Under the pieces are notes generated by a model. That model was not told the origin of the DNA. It did no database searches and was given only the letters and a program-made list of their open reading frames with translations. Made by a program: the position numbers and the translations under genes. Below, piece after piece: positions 43,733 to 54,554 of a DNA stretch of 64,000 nt (the stretch's first letter is position 1; the number at the start of each line of letters is the position of its first letter). The stretch comes from TIUS-1 sp964019505. Its GTDB lineage: Bacteria > Bacillota_I > Bacilli_A > Mycoplasmatales > Mycoplasmataceae. Location of the stretch: contig NZ_OZ026449.1 in NCBI RefSeq assembly GCF_964019505.1, positions 744,001 to 808,000 of the forward strand, written 5' to 3'.

Positions 43733-44828
43733 ATCTATTAAATTTAAAGTGACAAACATCACCATCTTGGACAATGTAGGTTTTTCCTTCAAGTCTCATT
43801 TTTCCACCAGCCTTTAAATCAGCTTCATTTTTAAAAACCATCATGTCATCATAAGAATAAACTTCTGCTTTAATAAATCCCTTTTCGAAATCGGTGTGAA
43901 TTATCCCAGCACAAACTGGAGCTGTTGATCCAGTTTTAAATTGTCAACCTCTTGCTTCTTGTGGCCCACAAGTAAAGTAAGTCTTTAGGTCTAATAATTT
44001 GTAAGCTGTTTTAATTAACATTTCCAATCCAGTTTCTTCAACTCCAAGCTCACTTAGGAAAACCATTTTTTCTTCATGTTCTAATTCAGTCAATTCTTCT
44101 TCTAAGCGTGCACAAATTTTTACACATTCATTTCCATTAGCTTTAGCATAATCACTTAATTTTTTATAGTTTTCTGAATCTTCAGCAAGTTCATCATCAT
44201 TCACATTTCCAACATAAATTATTTTTTTAGAAGTTAGTAACTGGAATGATTTAGCCATTTCAAATTCGTCATCTGTTAATTTCATTTGACTAATCATTAA
44301 TGCATCAGATAACCCTTGTTTTAATTTAAGTAGTAAGTCGTGTTCAACTATGGCTTCTTTATCTTTACCACCTCTCGCTTTGGGTGCTATACGAGAAATT
44401 CTTTTATCAACAGATCCTTCATCAGCATAAATCAATTCTAGTTGTATTGTTTCAATATCCCTAATAGGGTTTACACTACCATCAACATGAGTTATGTCCT
44501 TTGATTCAAAACATCTAACAACTTGACATATAGCGTCTGTTTCTCTGATGTTTGCAAGGAACGCATTTCCCAAACCTTCACCTTTTGAAGCTCCAGCAAT
44601 CAACCCAGCAATATCAACAAATTCAATTGTTGTTGATATAATTTTTTTTGAGTTAAATACTTTCGCAAGATTATCTAATCTAACATCTGGCACTTCTACT
44701 ACCCCTACGTTTGGACTTATTGTTGCAAATGGGTAATTTGCAGCTTCCACTTTTGAATTTGTTATTGCATTAAACAATGTAGATTTACCAACATTTGGTA
44801 ATCCAACAATTCCTACTTTTAGTGCCAT
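43731..44828 (-). CDS. ychF: Ribosome-binding ATPase YchF, 365 aa
   Basis: Obg-like ATPase associated with ribosomes. The P-loop is GLPNVGKSTLFNAIT, switch motifs are FVDIAGLIAGASKGEGLGN, and a helical insert follows. The C-terminal TGS region reads YFTCGPQEARGWQFKTGSTA. Length is canonical. One TGA encodes Trp. AAGGAG precedes ATG at 44828. Confidence 0.96.
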
Positions 44829-44845
44829 TAATGTTTCTCCTTAAT

Positions 44846-44875
44846 AAAAATCAACTACTGTTGTAATTGATTTTT
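44846..44875 (-). terminator. Terminator of the parA-parB unit
   Basis: A stem AAAAATCAA / TTGATTTTT with a 12-base loop overlaps the parB stop and is followed by ATTAAGG on the minus strand. Confidence 0.65.
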
Positions 44876-45759
44876 TAGTCTTCTAATAAATCTAATATCT
44901 CTAATATTCTATTCAAATCTTTGTTATTTGAATAGTTAATAATCATTTTTTTCTTCTCGATCATCACACGTGTCCCAAGTTTTCTTTGGATAGAATCTTC
45001 AAGGTGTTTGATTTCAACTGATTTTGGTTTTTCTGATCTTGTTGGTGCTCCACCCATTGATTGGAATTTAACTAACATTTCAACTTCTCTAGCAGTCATA
45101 TTTTTTTCAATAACTTTTTTAAATAGTGAATTTAATAATTCTGGTTTATCAACTAACACAAGTAATGGTCTTACTTGCCCTGTTGTTACTCTACCTTCTA
45201 AAAGTGCATTTTGAATGTTTGATGGGAATTTTAATAGTCTCATAATGTTTGCAACATATGGTCTTGATTTTTTAATCTTAACCGCAATTTGATCTTGAGT
45301 TAGATTCAATTTTTTTGACATTTGACTGTACGCAATCGCTTCTTCAATATCTGTCAAATCGACACGTTGAATGTTTTCTATAATTGCCAACTCTTCTATC
45401 TGTGATGAGTTAAGTTTTAAAACAACAACTGGAATTTCAATTAGTCCAGCAATTTTAGATGCTCTATATCTTCTTTCACCGGCAACTATTTGATAATTAC
45501 TGTTATCAATTTTAGTAACTACAACTGGTTGAATTAAGCCGTGCTCTTTAATTGAATCAGCTAAGTTGTTTAATTCTTCTTCATCAAATTTCTTTCTTGG
45601 CTGAAAAGGGTTTGTAACTAATGAACTTAATTTAACTACATTGCTTTCAGCGTCTTTTAATATTTCTTCTTTGTTTTCACCTAAGATATCAACAACATCA
45701 TTCACATCATCTGTATCGATATCTAATAAGCTTTGGAAACTATATTTTTTACTTGCCAT
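44875..45759 (-). CDS. parB: Chromosome partitioning protein ParB (Spo0J), 294 aa
   Basis: Centromere-binding CTP-dependent clamp. Domain order: N-terminal ParB/Srx domain with FQPRKKFDEEELNNLA and the CTP-binding AGERRYRASKIA (about residue 95), then ENIQRVDLTDIEEA, then a helix-turn-helix KIKKSRPYVANIMRLL, and a C-terminal dimerisation helix. There is no TGA codon. It overlaps the parA stop by 11 bases. No parS-like TGTTTCACGTGAAACA was found in the window by eye. Confidence 0.95.
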   Translation of the reverse strand: MASKKYSFQSLLDIDTDDVNDVVDILGENKEEILKDAESNVVKLSSLVTNPFQPRKKFDEEELNNLADSIKEHGLIQPVVVTKIDNSNYQIVAGERRYRASKIAGLIEIPVVVLKLNSSQIEELAIIENIQRVDLTDIEEAIAYSQMSKKLNLTQDQIAVKIKKSRPYVANIMRLLKFPSNIQNALLEGRVTTGQVRPLLVLVDKPELLNSLFKKVIEKNMTAREVEMLVKFQSMGGAPTRSEKPKSVEIKHLEDSIQRKLGTRVMIEKKKMIINYSNNKDLNRILEILDLLED

Positions 45760-46519
45760 TTTGTTTTAACACCTCTCTTGTAAACTCTGCATATGCTTTG
45801 GCTGCTTTGTTTGATTTATCATATTCATAAATTGATTCACCAACCATTGGTGCTTCAGCAATTTTAATACTTCTTGGTATTAATGCTTCGTATGTTTTAT
45901 TGCCAAATGTTCTTTTTATTTCTTCATAAACATCACGACATAGTTTTGTTCTGTTGTCATACATGGTAACTAACACACCTTCAATTTGAAGCTTTGTATT
46001 TCTAGTACTCTTGATTGATTTAATTGTTTTCAACAGTTGTACCACACCATGTAATGCATAGTGTTCTGCTTGAATTGGAATTATTACTGAATCAGCAATT
46101 TCAAGAACACAAATATTAATAATACCCAAACTTGGTGGACAATCTATAATTACAAAATCATAGTCTGATTTCAATTTTGTTATATCTTCTTTAAGTACAT
46201 TTTTATATTGTTCTTTTTTTTCACCCAACACAAAATCAAGTGTTGAAAGATTTGAAGTACTAGGAATTAAATCAAGATTTTTTTTGACATCAACTTTAAT
46301 AACGTCTTCATATTTTAAATTTTCAATAAACATATGATAGACAGATTTAGTTGCATTTGAGATTTTATAACCAACTCCAGATGAAGCGTTGTATTGTGAA
46401 TCTACATCCATTAACAATACTTTCTTGCCCTCAAGTGCAAGTCCGCACGCTAAGTTTATTGAAGTTGTAGTTTTACCAACCCCACCTTTCTGGTTAGTAA
46501 TAGCAATAATTTTTCCCAT
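45749..46519 (-). CDS. parA: ParA/Soj partition ATPase, 256 aa
   Basis: Walker-type ATPase for chromosome segregation and replication control. The deviant Walker A is NQKGGVGKTTTSINLA, with VLLMDVDSQYNAS and IIDCPPSLG following. Length and motifs match chromosomal Soj. It sits immediately downstream of rsmG and upstream of parB, an order found near oriC in many Firmicutes, though dnaA is not in the window. No TGA codon is needed. Confidence 0.95.
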   Translation of the reverse strand: MGKIIAITNQKGGVGKTTTSINLACGLALEGKKVLLMDVDSQYNASSGVGYKISNATKSVYHMFIENLKYEDVIKVDVKKNLDLIPSTSNLSTLDFVLGEKKEQYKNVLKEDITKLKSDYDFVIIDCPPSLGIINICVLEIADSVIIPIQAEHYALHGVVQLLKTIKSIKSTRNTKLQIEGVLVTMYDNRTKLCRDVYEEIKRTFGNKTYEALIPRSIKIAEAPMVGESIYEYDKSNKAAKAYAEFTREVLKQNGK

Positions 46520-46560
46520 AAATTCCTCACTTATTAATTTTACATTACATATTGATAATG

Positions 46561-47277
46561 TTATTTTTTATTACTAACAACATCCTTTTTGATCTTTGAA
46601 TAATGTCTTGGATAGCTTACTGGTGTTTCGCTTATTTTTTTATATTCTATATTGTTTCTTATTCCAATGATTTCATTCTCATATACTTGAACTTTAGATT
46701 GAACAAAACCTAATTTATGAGGTTTTGATTTTAATTCATTAACTTCCTCTTCGACTGTGCGAGCCTTGAGCGCAATGAATGAACCACCAACTTTTATTAT
46801 TTGAGATGATATTTCTAGAAGAATCGTTAATCGCGCAACCGCTCTTGCAATAACGATGTCTGCCTCATGTCTGTGTATTTTAGATAAATCTTCAACTCTT
46901 GCATTTAATGCTTGTACATTTTCAAGTTCAAGCTTACTAATTAGAAATGACAGGAATGTTGTTTTTTTATTATTTGAATCTATTAAAACAAATTTCGAAT
47001 TTGGATATATTATTGCCAATACAACTCCTGGAAATCCAGCACCTGATCCAATATCAAATATTTTTTTATTATCTAAATCAAATTCTTTAGCCATGATCAT
47101 TGAATCAAAAAAATGTTTTATATAAACTTCGTCTCTTTCAATGATTGTTGTAAGGTTATATTTTTCATTTTCTTCAATTAAAAAATTGAAATATATTTCA
47201 AGATCGCCTAATTGTTTATCAGATAATTGAATATTTAATTCACTATCAACTAATTTTTTAAAAAAAATATTTTCCAT
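46561..47277 (-). CDS. rsmG: 16S rRNA G527 N7-methyltransferase RsmG, 238 aa
   Basis: SAM-dependent methylation of G527 in 16S rRNA. The SAM motif is IFDIGSGAGFPGVVLAI (about residue 70), preceded by KYNLTTI and HFFDSM, which are family hallmarks. VIARAVARL follows. Length is normal. It is divergent from the flavoprotein gene and precedes parA by 41 bases. Confidence 0.93.
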   Translation of the reverse strand: MENIFFKKLVDSELNIQLSDKQLGDLEIYFNFLIEENEKYNLTTIIERDEVYIKHFFDSMIMAKEFDLDNKKIFDIGSGAGFPGVVLAIIYPNSKFVLIDSNNKKTTFLSFLISKLELENVQALNARVEDLSKIHRHEADIVIARAVARLTILLEISSQIIKVGGSFIALKARTVEEEVNELKSKPHKLGFVQSKVQVYENEIIGIRNNIEYKKISETPVSYPRHYSKIKKDVVSNKK

Positions 47278-47345
47278 TTTGTCCCCTACACATATAATTA
47301 TATTTAACTATTTGATATAATGATTTTAAATTGGAGAAATTTTAT

Positions 47346-47894
47346 ATGGGTAAACATATTAATTTAATTGTTACCGGATCATCAAAGGCAGACATGTCAC
47401 TTGGTTTATACAATGAACTTATCAAGAAAGGATACAGTGTTGTAATTTATGCAACTGAAGCATCAAGGAAATTTGTTGACTTAGGTGACTTGGATGCTGG
47501 TAAAAGTAAAAACATTCACGATAGAACTGGATATCAACAATATCATTATCCTGCACACTTCACAGTTGCAGATGAAGCTGATTTAACAATTGTATATCCT
47601 GCAACTGCATCTTTTATAAACAGAGTTTCAAATGGATCACCAGATGATTATTGTTCAACACTTGTGTCACACACAACAACACCAGTAATATTTGCCCCCT
47701 CTTCTTTTGAGCGTGTCTTTACAAATTACGCAACTCAAAGAAACATTGACTTTGTTAAAAGTAAGTCTGCACCAAATTGACACATACTTGACCCTTTGGT
47801 AGAGAATGTTGGTGTTGTAAATGAAAACTATTATTCAGTACCATCTATTGAAAAGACAATTACTTTTATGGAAAAAATAATTGATAAAAAATAA
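47346..47894 (+). CDS. Flavoprotein (CoaC/HFCD family), 182 aa
   Basis: FMN-binding homo-oligomeric cysteine-decarboxylase fold, similar to phosphopantothenoylcysteine decarboxylase (CoaC), although the partner CoaB domain is absent. LIVTGSSKADMSLGLYNEL is the first strand-helix. VIYATEASRKFVD, HFTVADEADLTIVYPATASF and PVIFAPSSFERV follow the family layout. The Cys loop of CoaC may be represented by DDYCSTLVS. Two TGA codons are read as Trp, so the gene extends past 47780. GGAG precedes ATG 47346. Substrate uncertain. Confidence 0.82.
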
Positions 47895-47911
47895 CATTAT
47901 TTATTAAAATG

Positions 47912-47938
47912 AAAAAAGCGAATCACTTCGCTTTTTTT
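47912..47938. terminator. Bidirectional terminator between convergent genes
   Basis: A stem AAAAAAGCGAA / TTCGCTTTTTT with loop TCAC lies between the flavoprotein gene and the BMP permease genes. Confidence 0.85.
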
Positions 47939-47948
47939 GTTTATAAAG

Positions 47949-48863
47949 TTATCGTTTGGATTTATCAAACGCTTCACCAGCGACTTTCGGCGGTTTACAC
48001 CACTTAGCCATCGCAACCATAACTACCAGAGAGATAATGTATGGAAGTGCTTGGATTAACATTTTGTTATCTGCAAATCATGTTCCGATCAAGAAAGTTG
48101 TACCAACAGCTTCACCTATTCCAAATAGAGTAGCAAATACAAATGATGATATCAATATGAATTTAGTTCTTCATTGACCAACAATCATGATACCAAGTGC
48201 CAGGAACCCTCATCCACCAGTATCACCACGGAATATTCCGGCGGTTCTACCAACAACAAACATTGCTCCAGCTAATCCAGCTATAGCAGCAGATACCGTC
48301 ATCGCTATGAATCTATATTTAATAACATTGATACCAGCTGCTGAAACTGAGTGAGGATTCTCTCCACAAGCAGCGTGTCTCATTCCTGTTTTTGTAAATG
48401 CGAAATACACACCCACAATAACCATAATTAATACAGCTAATAATAAATAAACATTAAAGAATTTTGCATCTGAAATTCACATTCTTGTAAAGTTTGATGC
48501 AACAAAGTCTGATCCATCAATTACAGTAATAAAGAATAACCCTAATCCCGCAGCCAATATATTAATTGCCGTTCCTGAGACAATGTGGTTGGACCTCATC
48601 TTAATGGACGCAAATGAATGTAACAGCGAGAACACTGCAGCAGCCACCATTGCAAGTAACATACCAATTATTTGTAATCCATTGTTGTTACCATTTTTAT
48701 TTGCGTAAAAACCAAACACCGAGAAAACAAGTGCTCCGATTATCATGTATCCTTCAATGGCAATATTCACCATTCCTGCTCTTTCGGCAATCATTCCAGC
48801 CAATGAAGCTAGCAAGAATATTGCAAAGAATATTGATATGTTTCCAAATAAACTATTAAGCAT
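47949..48863 (-). CDS. Nucleoside-type ABC permease 2 (NupQ/BmpC-like), 304 aa
   Basis: Second membrane subunit of the BMP-type importer. About eight hydrophobic helices; LLASLAGMIAERAGMVNIAIEG and TKTGMRHAACGENPHSVSAAGI are signatures of this ribose/nucleoside permease class. The C-terminus AKWCKPPKVAGEAFDKSKR is cytoplasmic and basic. Three TGA codons are read as Trp. The start overlaps permease 1 by 8 bases. It is the last gene of the operon, ending before a bidirectional terminator. Confidence 0.9.
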
Positions 48864-50631
48864 TAGTTACTACCTCCATTTCTTTTATGAAATAATCCTT
48901 TTTAATTTCTAATTTATTATCTTTGTCTGTTACAGATTTAATTTTTGATTTATATTCATTTTTTAATACAGATAGTTTGGTTTTTATTTCAGATAGTTGT
49001 AAATTATATTTTTCTTTGTCATCTGATTTAATTTTGTTATAACTATCAACCGTCATAAACGCAGCTTCACTTGTTATCTCTTTTAATTGAATAATCTGTT
49101 GTTTTAACTCAGACATTATTTGTTGCTTATTGTCTAGATTCAACTTGATTTCTTCTTTTGCATCATAAGTTAATTTAGCAATTTTAGTATCACGAGAATT
49201 TGTTACATTCATCAATTCATCTAGAATTGAATATGATCTAGACATTTTATTTGAAACATATCTCTTTTTAAATCCTCTAATACCATTGTTTGAAAATTTA
49301 GAATATGAATCATCTTTTGAAAGTAGAATTGAATTTTTAATCGCACGTATTTGACCTTTGATTAAATCTTTTTCTTCGCCATCGGTTGTTTCTTTCAATT
49401 TTAATTTAAGATTTTTGATATACGACTTTTGTTCAATGATCTCAATGTTGAGTAAGACATCTTTTTGTCGATGAATAAATCTTTTTATTTTTGTAGTAAT
49501 TTCAAATTTGTAGAATAACGAATAAACAGCGGCTCCATAAACTATTGCACCAAATACCATTGATGCAGTTTCTTTTGAAACACCAACATATTCTCCAAAT
49601 GAACCAAATGTTGAACCAACTTTTAATGATGCCCATAACAACGCTATTGGGATAATTCCAAGTACATTATTAAACGAAACAAGCGCCACAGCAATAACAT
49701 CAAACCCCAATGTAGGGATTGTGTCGTTTGTCATAATAATTGCGCCACCTTCGCGTTGCATGTAGAAGAACATTCCACCAAGACCTATAAATAGACCCTG
49801 GACTGATGTAGTTAATATAAAGTATGTTTGGTTTTTAACACCTGCATATTTTGCGGCCGTTGATTGTTTACCAACCATGTTAAATTTAAATCCCACAGTT
49901 GTAAACGTTAGAACAACTCAAACAATAACAATACAAAACAACGCAGTTAATACACCCAATATTCAGTTGTTACCGCTTATCGATAACCAATCATATCCAA
50001 CACTTGGTGAGTTACCATTGTTTGCTGCCAACACATTGTTACCAACAAATCACTTAACTAAATATCATGCAATTCAGTTCAACATAATTGTTGTTACAAC
50101 TTCATGAATGTTTAGTTTAGTTTTTAATACCCCCGCAAGTGTAGAAATGATTACACCCGATAATATAAACATTAATATTACTAATATTATTGCTGCACGC
50201 GGTATTGAATCAAATCCCATTAATTGACCACTGTCATCAACTCCACGTAAGCTGTTAAGACATAGGTAACTTAATCCCATACCAAGAACTGCTTGACCAG
50301 ATCCACCCATGTTAAATAGACCAACCTTAAATCCCAAAGCCAGCCCAAGACCCATTAATGCATATGAAGCAAAGTAGATCATTGTCATGTTTATCAGTGG
50401 GCTAGCAGCAATGCTGTCACTACTAAATCCCGTTGCTAACATATTGAAGAAGTAACCAAATCCGTTGTAACCATTTAAGCTAACAATTATTATTCCAACA
50501 ATTGAACCAAATATAATTGCTAGAACTGAAGCCTTTACAAATTTTAATTTTGTCTTAGTGTCATCACCGGTTGCTTGTGCAATGAATTTTTTTTGTTTCA
50601 TTCATTTATCGATATTAAATGTTTTATTCAT
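48856..50631 (-). CDS. Nucleoside-type ABC permease 1 with long cytoplasmic tail, 591 aa
   Basis: First membrane subunit of the BMP-type importer (NupP/BmpB class). Residues 1-365 hold about ten helices and signatures such as GFKVGLFNMGGSGQAVLGMG and NMVGKQSTAAKYAGV. Typical homologues end near residue 360-400. Here a further 225 hydrophilic, Lys/Glu-rich residues follow, with strong coiled-coil character (LNLDNKQQIMSELKQQIIQL, then LSEIKTKLSVLKNEYKSKIK). ATG at 50631 overlaps the ATPase gene by 8 bases. Several TGA codons encode Trp. Confidence 0.9.
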
Positions 50632-52195
50632 TTGCTACCTCCGCACTTTTTTGACCTAACATCATTTTTCCAATCTCTTCTCTAACAGCACCTTTCCCAG
50701 GTATTGTATCAATTGCATTCCCTGAGTTAACAACAACTATTTTGTCAGCTAAAGCCATTACTTCATTTAGTTCATACGAGATTAACAATATTGCTGATCC
50801 CATTTCTTTTGCTTTTAAAATTTCTGAATGTATATATTCAATCGAACCAACATCTAATCCACGTGTTGGTTGAAATATAACAATTAAGTTATGCTTTCTT
50901 GATAGCTCTCTACCAACAATTATTTTTTGTTGATTACCACCAGATAATTGTCTTGCTATTGCAAAACCGTTGTTTGCTCCCCTTACGTCATATTTGTAAA
51001 TTATTGTTTGACCATAAGTTTGAATTGCATTTCTATTAACAATTCCAAATTTAGAAAATTTGTGGTTTGAAACATCCTGTAAAACAGTATTGTCAATTAC
51101 ATTCATATCCAAAACCAGCCCGTGTTTGTGCCTGTCTTCTGGTATGTGGCTTATCTTGTGTTTCTTATATCTGTCGTCTATTGATGCGTTTGTAATATCA
51201 ATATCATTTAAATAAACCTTTCCACTGTCAACCCTTTCAAGTCCGGTGATTGCATTTGCTATTTCTTGTTGTCCATTTCCTTCAACTCCAGCAATAGCCA
51301 CAATTTCACCTTCTCTTATTTCAAGTGAAAAATCTTTTAGCCCAAGTACTTTTTTATTACTTGCTTTGTTCATTGAAACATTTTCGATTCTTAAAACAAC
51401 TTTTTCCTTTGGGGGTAAATAGTTGTTTTTTACTTCAACTAGTTTTCTACCAACCATAGCTTCCGATAATTCATCAACAGTAGTTTTCTTCATATCGTAT
51501 GTTCCAATCATTTTACCCCTACGGATAACAGTTGCAGAATCTGCTACTTTTTGAATTTCAGCCATTTTATGTGTAATGAATATTATAGTTTTTCCGTCCG
51601 CCTGTAGAACCTTCATAACATCTAATAATCCATCAATTTCTTGTGGTGTCAGAACAGCAGTCGGTTCATCAAATATTAAAATATCAGCATCTCTATACAA
51701 GATTTTTAATATCTCAGTTCTTTGTTGAACACCAACTGTTGAGTTTGAAACCGTATCGTTTAATTCAATATCGAGTTTATATTTTTCCATAATTGTTGTT
51801 ATTTTTTCTATGATTGATTTTTTATCAATAAACTCTTTGAATTTAAGTTTTTCATCACCTAGTGCAATATTTTCTCAAAGTTTAAATATATCCACCAATT
51901 TAAAGTGTTGATGAACCATACCTAATCCAAGTTTGTTTGCTTTAATTGGACTTGAGATATATTCTGTTTTTCCATTAATTTTTATAGAACCTCTAGTTGG
52001 TTCATACAATCCAAACAATACCGACATTAGTGTTGACTTACCAGCACCGTTTTCTCCAACCAATGCATGAATTTCACCTTTCTTAACTTTAAGATTGATG
52101 TCTTCATTTGCGACAATTGTTCCATTGAAAATCATTGTTACATTTTCCATTTCAACAGCGTACTCATTATTTAAGTTTTTTACATTATTTTCCAT
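50624..52195 (-). CDS. Nucleoside-type ABC importer ATPase (double domain), 523 aa
   Basis: Two fused nucleotide-binding domains power the BMP importer. Domain 1 has Walker A VGENGAGKSTL, signature-like NSTVGVQQR and Walker B ILIFDEPTAVL. Domain 2 has GVEGNGQQE in the Walker A place, LSGGNQQKIIVGREL as signature, and FQPTRGLD with Gln for the catalytic Glu. These are the usual differences of the second half in this family, so one site should hydrolyse ATP. It overlaps the lipoprotein stop by 11 bases. One TGA encodes Trp (LWENIAL). Confidence 0.93.
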
Positions 52196-53651
52196 AACTT
52201 AGAAATCCTCCATAATTAGTTTCAGACATTCCATCTAATACAGTTGTTGCATATTTTTGTATTGTTTCAATTGATAAAGTTTTGTCAGGCGTGTTATTGC
52301 CTTCTCCCACAAACTTGAAATATTCTAGTGATGCAGTTAGCATAGAGTCACCTAATTCTTCTTTCATGATTTTAAAATTTTCTTCTTCCACTTTGTTTAA
52401 ATCAGATGTTGAAATTGAACCACCTAATCATAAGTCCATTCCTTTTCAATCGCTCTCGTCGAGTTTCTCAAAATCCAAACCTAACGGTAATGGATCAGAA
52501 CCTATTTCTCCTGTTTCTTCATCTTTAGTTGTAACGCTCAAGTTATTACCCATTTCACTTAATTTTTCATTAAATTCTGGGTCATCGTTTGAAGCTTCTT
52601 TCAACTCATCATTAAAAACGCCTGAGTGTGCAAGTGCAAGTGCAGTTGAACCAACAATATCCTTCTCGGCTGACGTTATAAACAAATCAGCGTCAGAGCT
52701 ATACATTTCAACTTGGTCAGTATCTACACCAACTACGAATGCCTTACCTTTTTTACCCTCTTCTTTCAAAACTTTAAGTGTATCTGCTGTTTGTGGGCCC
52801 GCAACAGGCATAACAACATTTGATTTATTTTTATCATTTATCAATGTTTCAGATATATCCGATCCTTTACCTGGATCAAATGAGTCAGTGAATCATTGAC
52901 TGTGCTCATTTTTAAAATATCCTTTTTCTTGATTTGCAGAAATTGCTGCTTTTGAATTTTTATAATCAAAATTAGCATCAAGTTCAAAAGATATTCCTAT
53001 TTTTTTATACTTTTCCTTGACCACTTCACTGTCACCATCGAATGCATCATTATATGCAAGAACTGATGCCAAAAATCCGGCCATAAACGGATCAACAGCG
53101 GTTGCATTTTGCATTCCACCAAACGTTCCTAAAGTCGGTGTAACTCCAGGATTTGTTTTTAGCATATGCATTATTGATGCAGTTCCTGCTCAAAATCCTG
53201 ACATATCAGATCTATAAGAAAGACCAATCGTATTTTCATACATATCACCGTTTGGTCTTGTTGCAGAACCATCGATTAAGATTGCCACACCTCCAGCTCC
53301 CTCGGCACCATTATTTGCGGTTTCCAAGAAGTTGGCGTGTTTGAATCCGGGCAATATTAATGCTTTGGCACCACTATTAAATGCACGATCATACATTCAT
53401 GGTGCATCAGTCATTGTTGCTGGTTGCGCATAAGATATTTCATCTTTATCCGGTTTGCTTAATGCATTGTGGATGAAACGATTCCCACCCATATATCCAG
53501 ATTGATTAAATGATTTATCAGATACCTTACCAGCATCAGTTATTACATATATTTCACCAAATCTTTGTCCACCAAACCCACATGACACAAGTGTCATTGT
53601 TGACGTGATAACAAGAGTTGAAATACCTAATATACTTATTAATTTTTTCAC
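52185..53651 (-). CDS. BMP-family substrate-binding lipoprotein, 488 aa
   Basis: Binds nucleosides outside the cell for the adjacent importer. Signal KKLISILGISTLVITSTMTL ends in lipobox LVSC-GFG. Family motifs include VITDAGKVSDKSFNQSGYMGG at the N-terminus, GTFGGMQNATAVDPFMAGF and VVGVDTDQVEMYSSDADLF. I start at GTG 53651 because AAAGGAGGTATA precedes it with good spacing; an ATG 27 bases upstream lacks a site. Several TGA codons are read as Trp. It is the first gene of a four-gene operon with a leader terminator. Confidence 0.92.
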
Positions 53652-53667
53652 TATACCTCCTTTTTGC

Positions 53668-53712
53668 AAAAAAAACACACCAAAAATCTAATTTAGATTT
53701 GAGGTGTTGTCT
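53668..53712 (-). terminator. Leader terminator of the BMP importer operon
   Basis: ACACC / GGTGT and AAATCTAA / TTAGATTT form a long interrupted stem followed by eight T residues, 16 bases before the operon start codon. The preceding gene has a separate terminator at 53783-53812, so this one is likely an attenuator. Confidence 0.75.
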
Positions 53713-53782
53713 CCTTTTTAGTTATCGATTTATATATTTAATCTTATTCTTTACTTTGGAAAAATCAATGGAAAATTCAAAA

Positions 53783-53812
53783 TAAAAATCAAAGTTTTAC
53801 CCTTGATTTTAA
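53783..53812 (-). terminator. Terminator of the azoreductase gene
   Basis: A stem AAAATCAA / TTGATTTT with a 10-base loop, followed by TTATTTT on the minus strand. Confidence 0.7.
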
Positions 53813-53821
53813 ATTATTAAA

Positions 53822-54430
53822 TTAGAATTTTTTTGCTGCTGCATCTATTTCTTTTTCGAATACATATGCTACATCCATTGGTTTTTGGCCAGCTAATGGA
53901 GGCATATCCATACCACCTAATACAAGAGGTTTTTCAACTTTTGAACCTCATAGTGTAAATAGTCCTGATAAGTAATCTCCAATTTTTATGAAGTCTGAAT
54001 ATCAGTGAGTTGGTGAACCTTTAGTTGTGATAATTTGAACTTTCAAGTTATCTAATAATCCTGCAGGTATTCCTTCTGGGTGAATACTTTTTGCATATGA
54101 GAAAACTTGGTTTGCTAATGCAATGTGGTCAATATAGTTTTTTAATAGTGGTGATATATTTCAGTTAATCATTGGTGTAACGATAACTAATTTATCAACT
54201 TCTTTTAATTGATCAATGTAAAATTGTGAAGAAATTGGTGTTCAAAATTTATCCATATTTCCTTGTCACAATGCCTCTTTAGCCATATCTACTTTGTTTA
54301 AATCTAAATATGTATATGAATCAGCTGGATTTAATTTTTTATATCTCGCAATAAATAGATCACTTATTGCACGTGAACGTGACATTTCGTTAGGTGTAAC
54401 GTTCGCATTAATTACTAGTACTCTTGCCAT
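53822..54430 (-). CDS. FMN-dependent NADH-azoreductase/quinone reductase, 202 aa
   Basis: AcpD/AzoR family flavoenzyme that reduces quinones and azo compounds. The N-terminal MARVLVINANVTPNEMSRSR resembles the FMN-phosphate loop (SxSRS type), and PMINWNISPLLKNYIDHI is the conserved flavin-site block. TKGSPTHWYSDF follows. Four or more TGA codons are read as Trp. GGAG lies 9 bases before ATG at 54430. It is divergent from an HxlR-family regulator, the same pairing as yodB/azoR1-type redox modules. Confidence 0.9.
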
Positions 54431-54496
54431 GTAATTTTTCTCCTTAAAATTTGAGTCTTTTTTTACTCCCATATATTCTATTAAATTATGGCACAA

Positions 54497-54534
54497 AAAG
54501 TAAGTACATACAAAAATGTGCTATAGTATACTTT
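54497..54534. promoter_or_regulatory. Candidate operator between azoreductase and HxlR-type genes
   Basis: An imperfect inverted repeat has left arm AAAGTAAGTACATA (54497-54510) and right arm TATAGTATACTTT (54522-54534). A -10-like TATACT for the regulator lies within the right arm. Dimeric HxlR proteins bind such GTA/TAC dyads, so this is a plausible site for both promoters. Confidence 0.45.
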
Positions 54535-54554
54535 AAGATACCACAAAGGACCAT

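Noticed and set aside
53712..53783. preQ1-type or purine aptamer before the BMP operon
   Set aside because: I tried to fit both consensus patterns to the minus-strand leader; the pairing and loop residues do not match, so only a terminator is reported.
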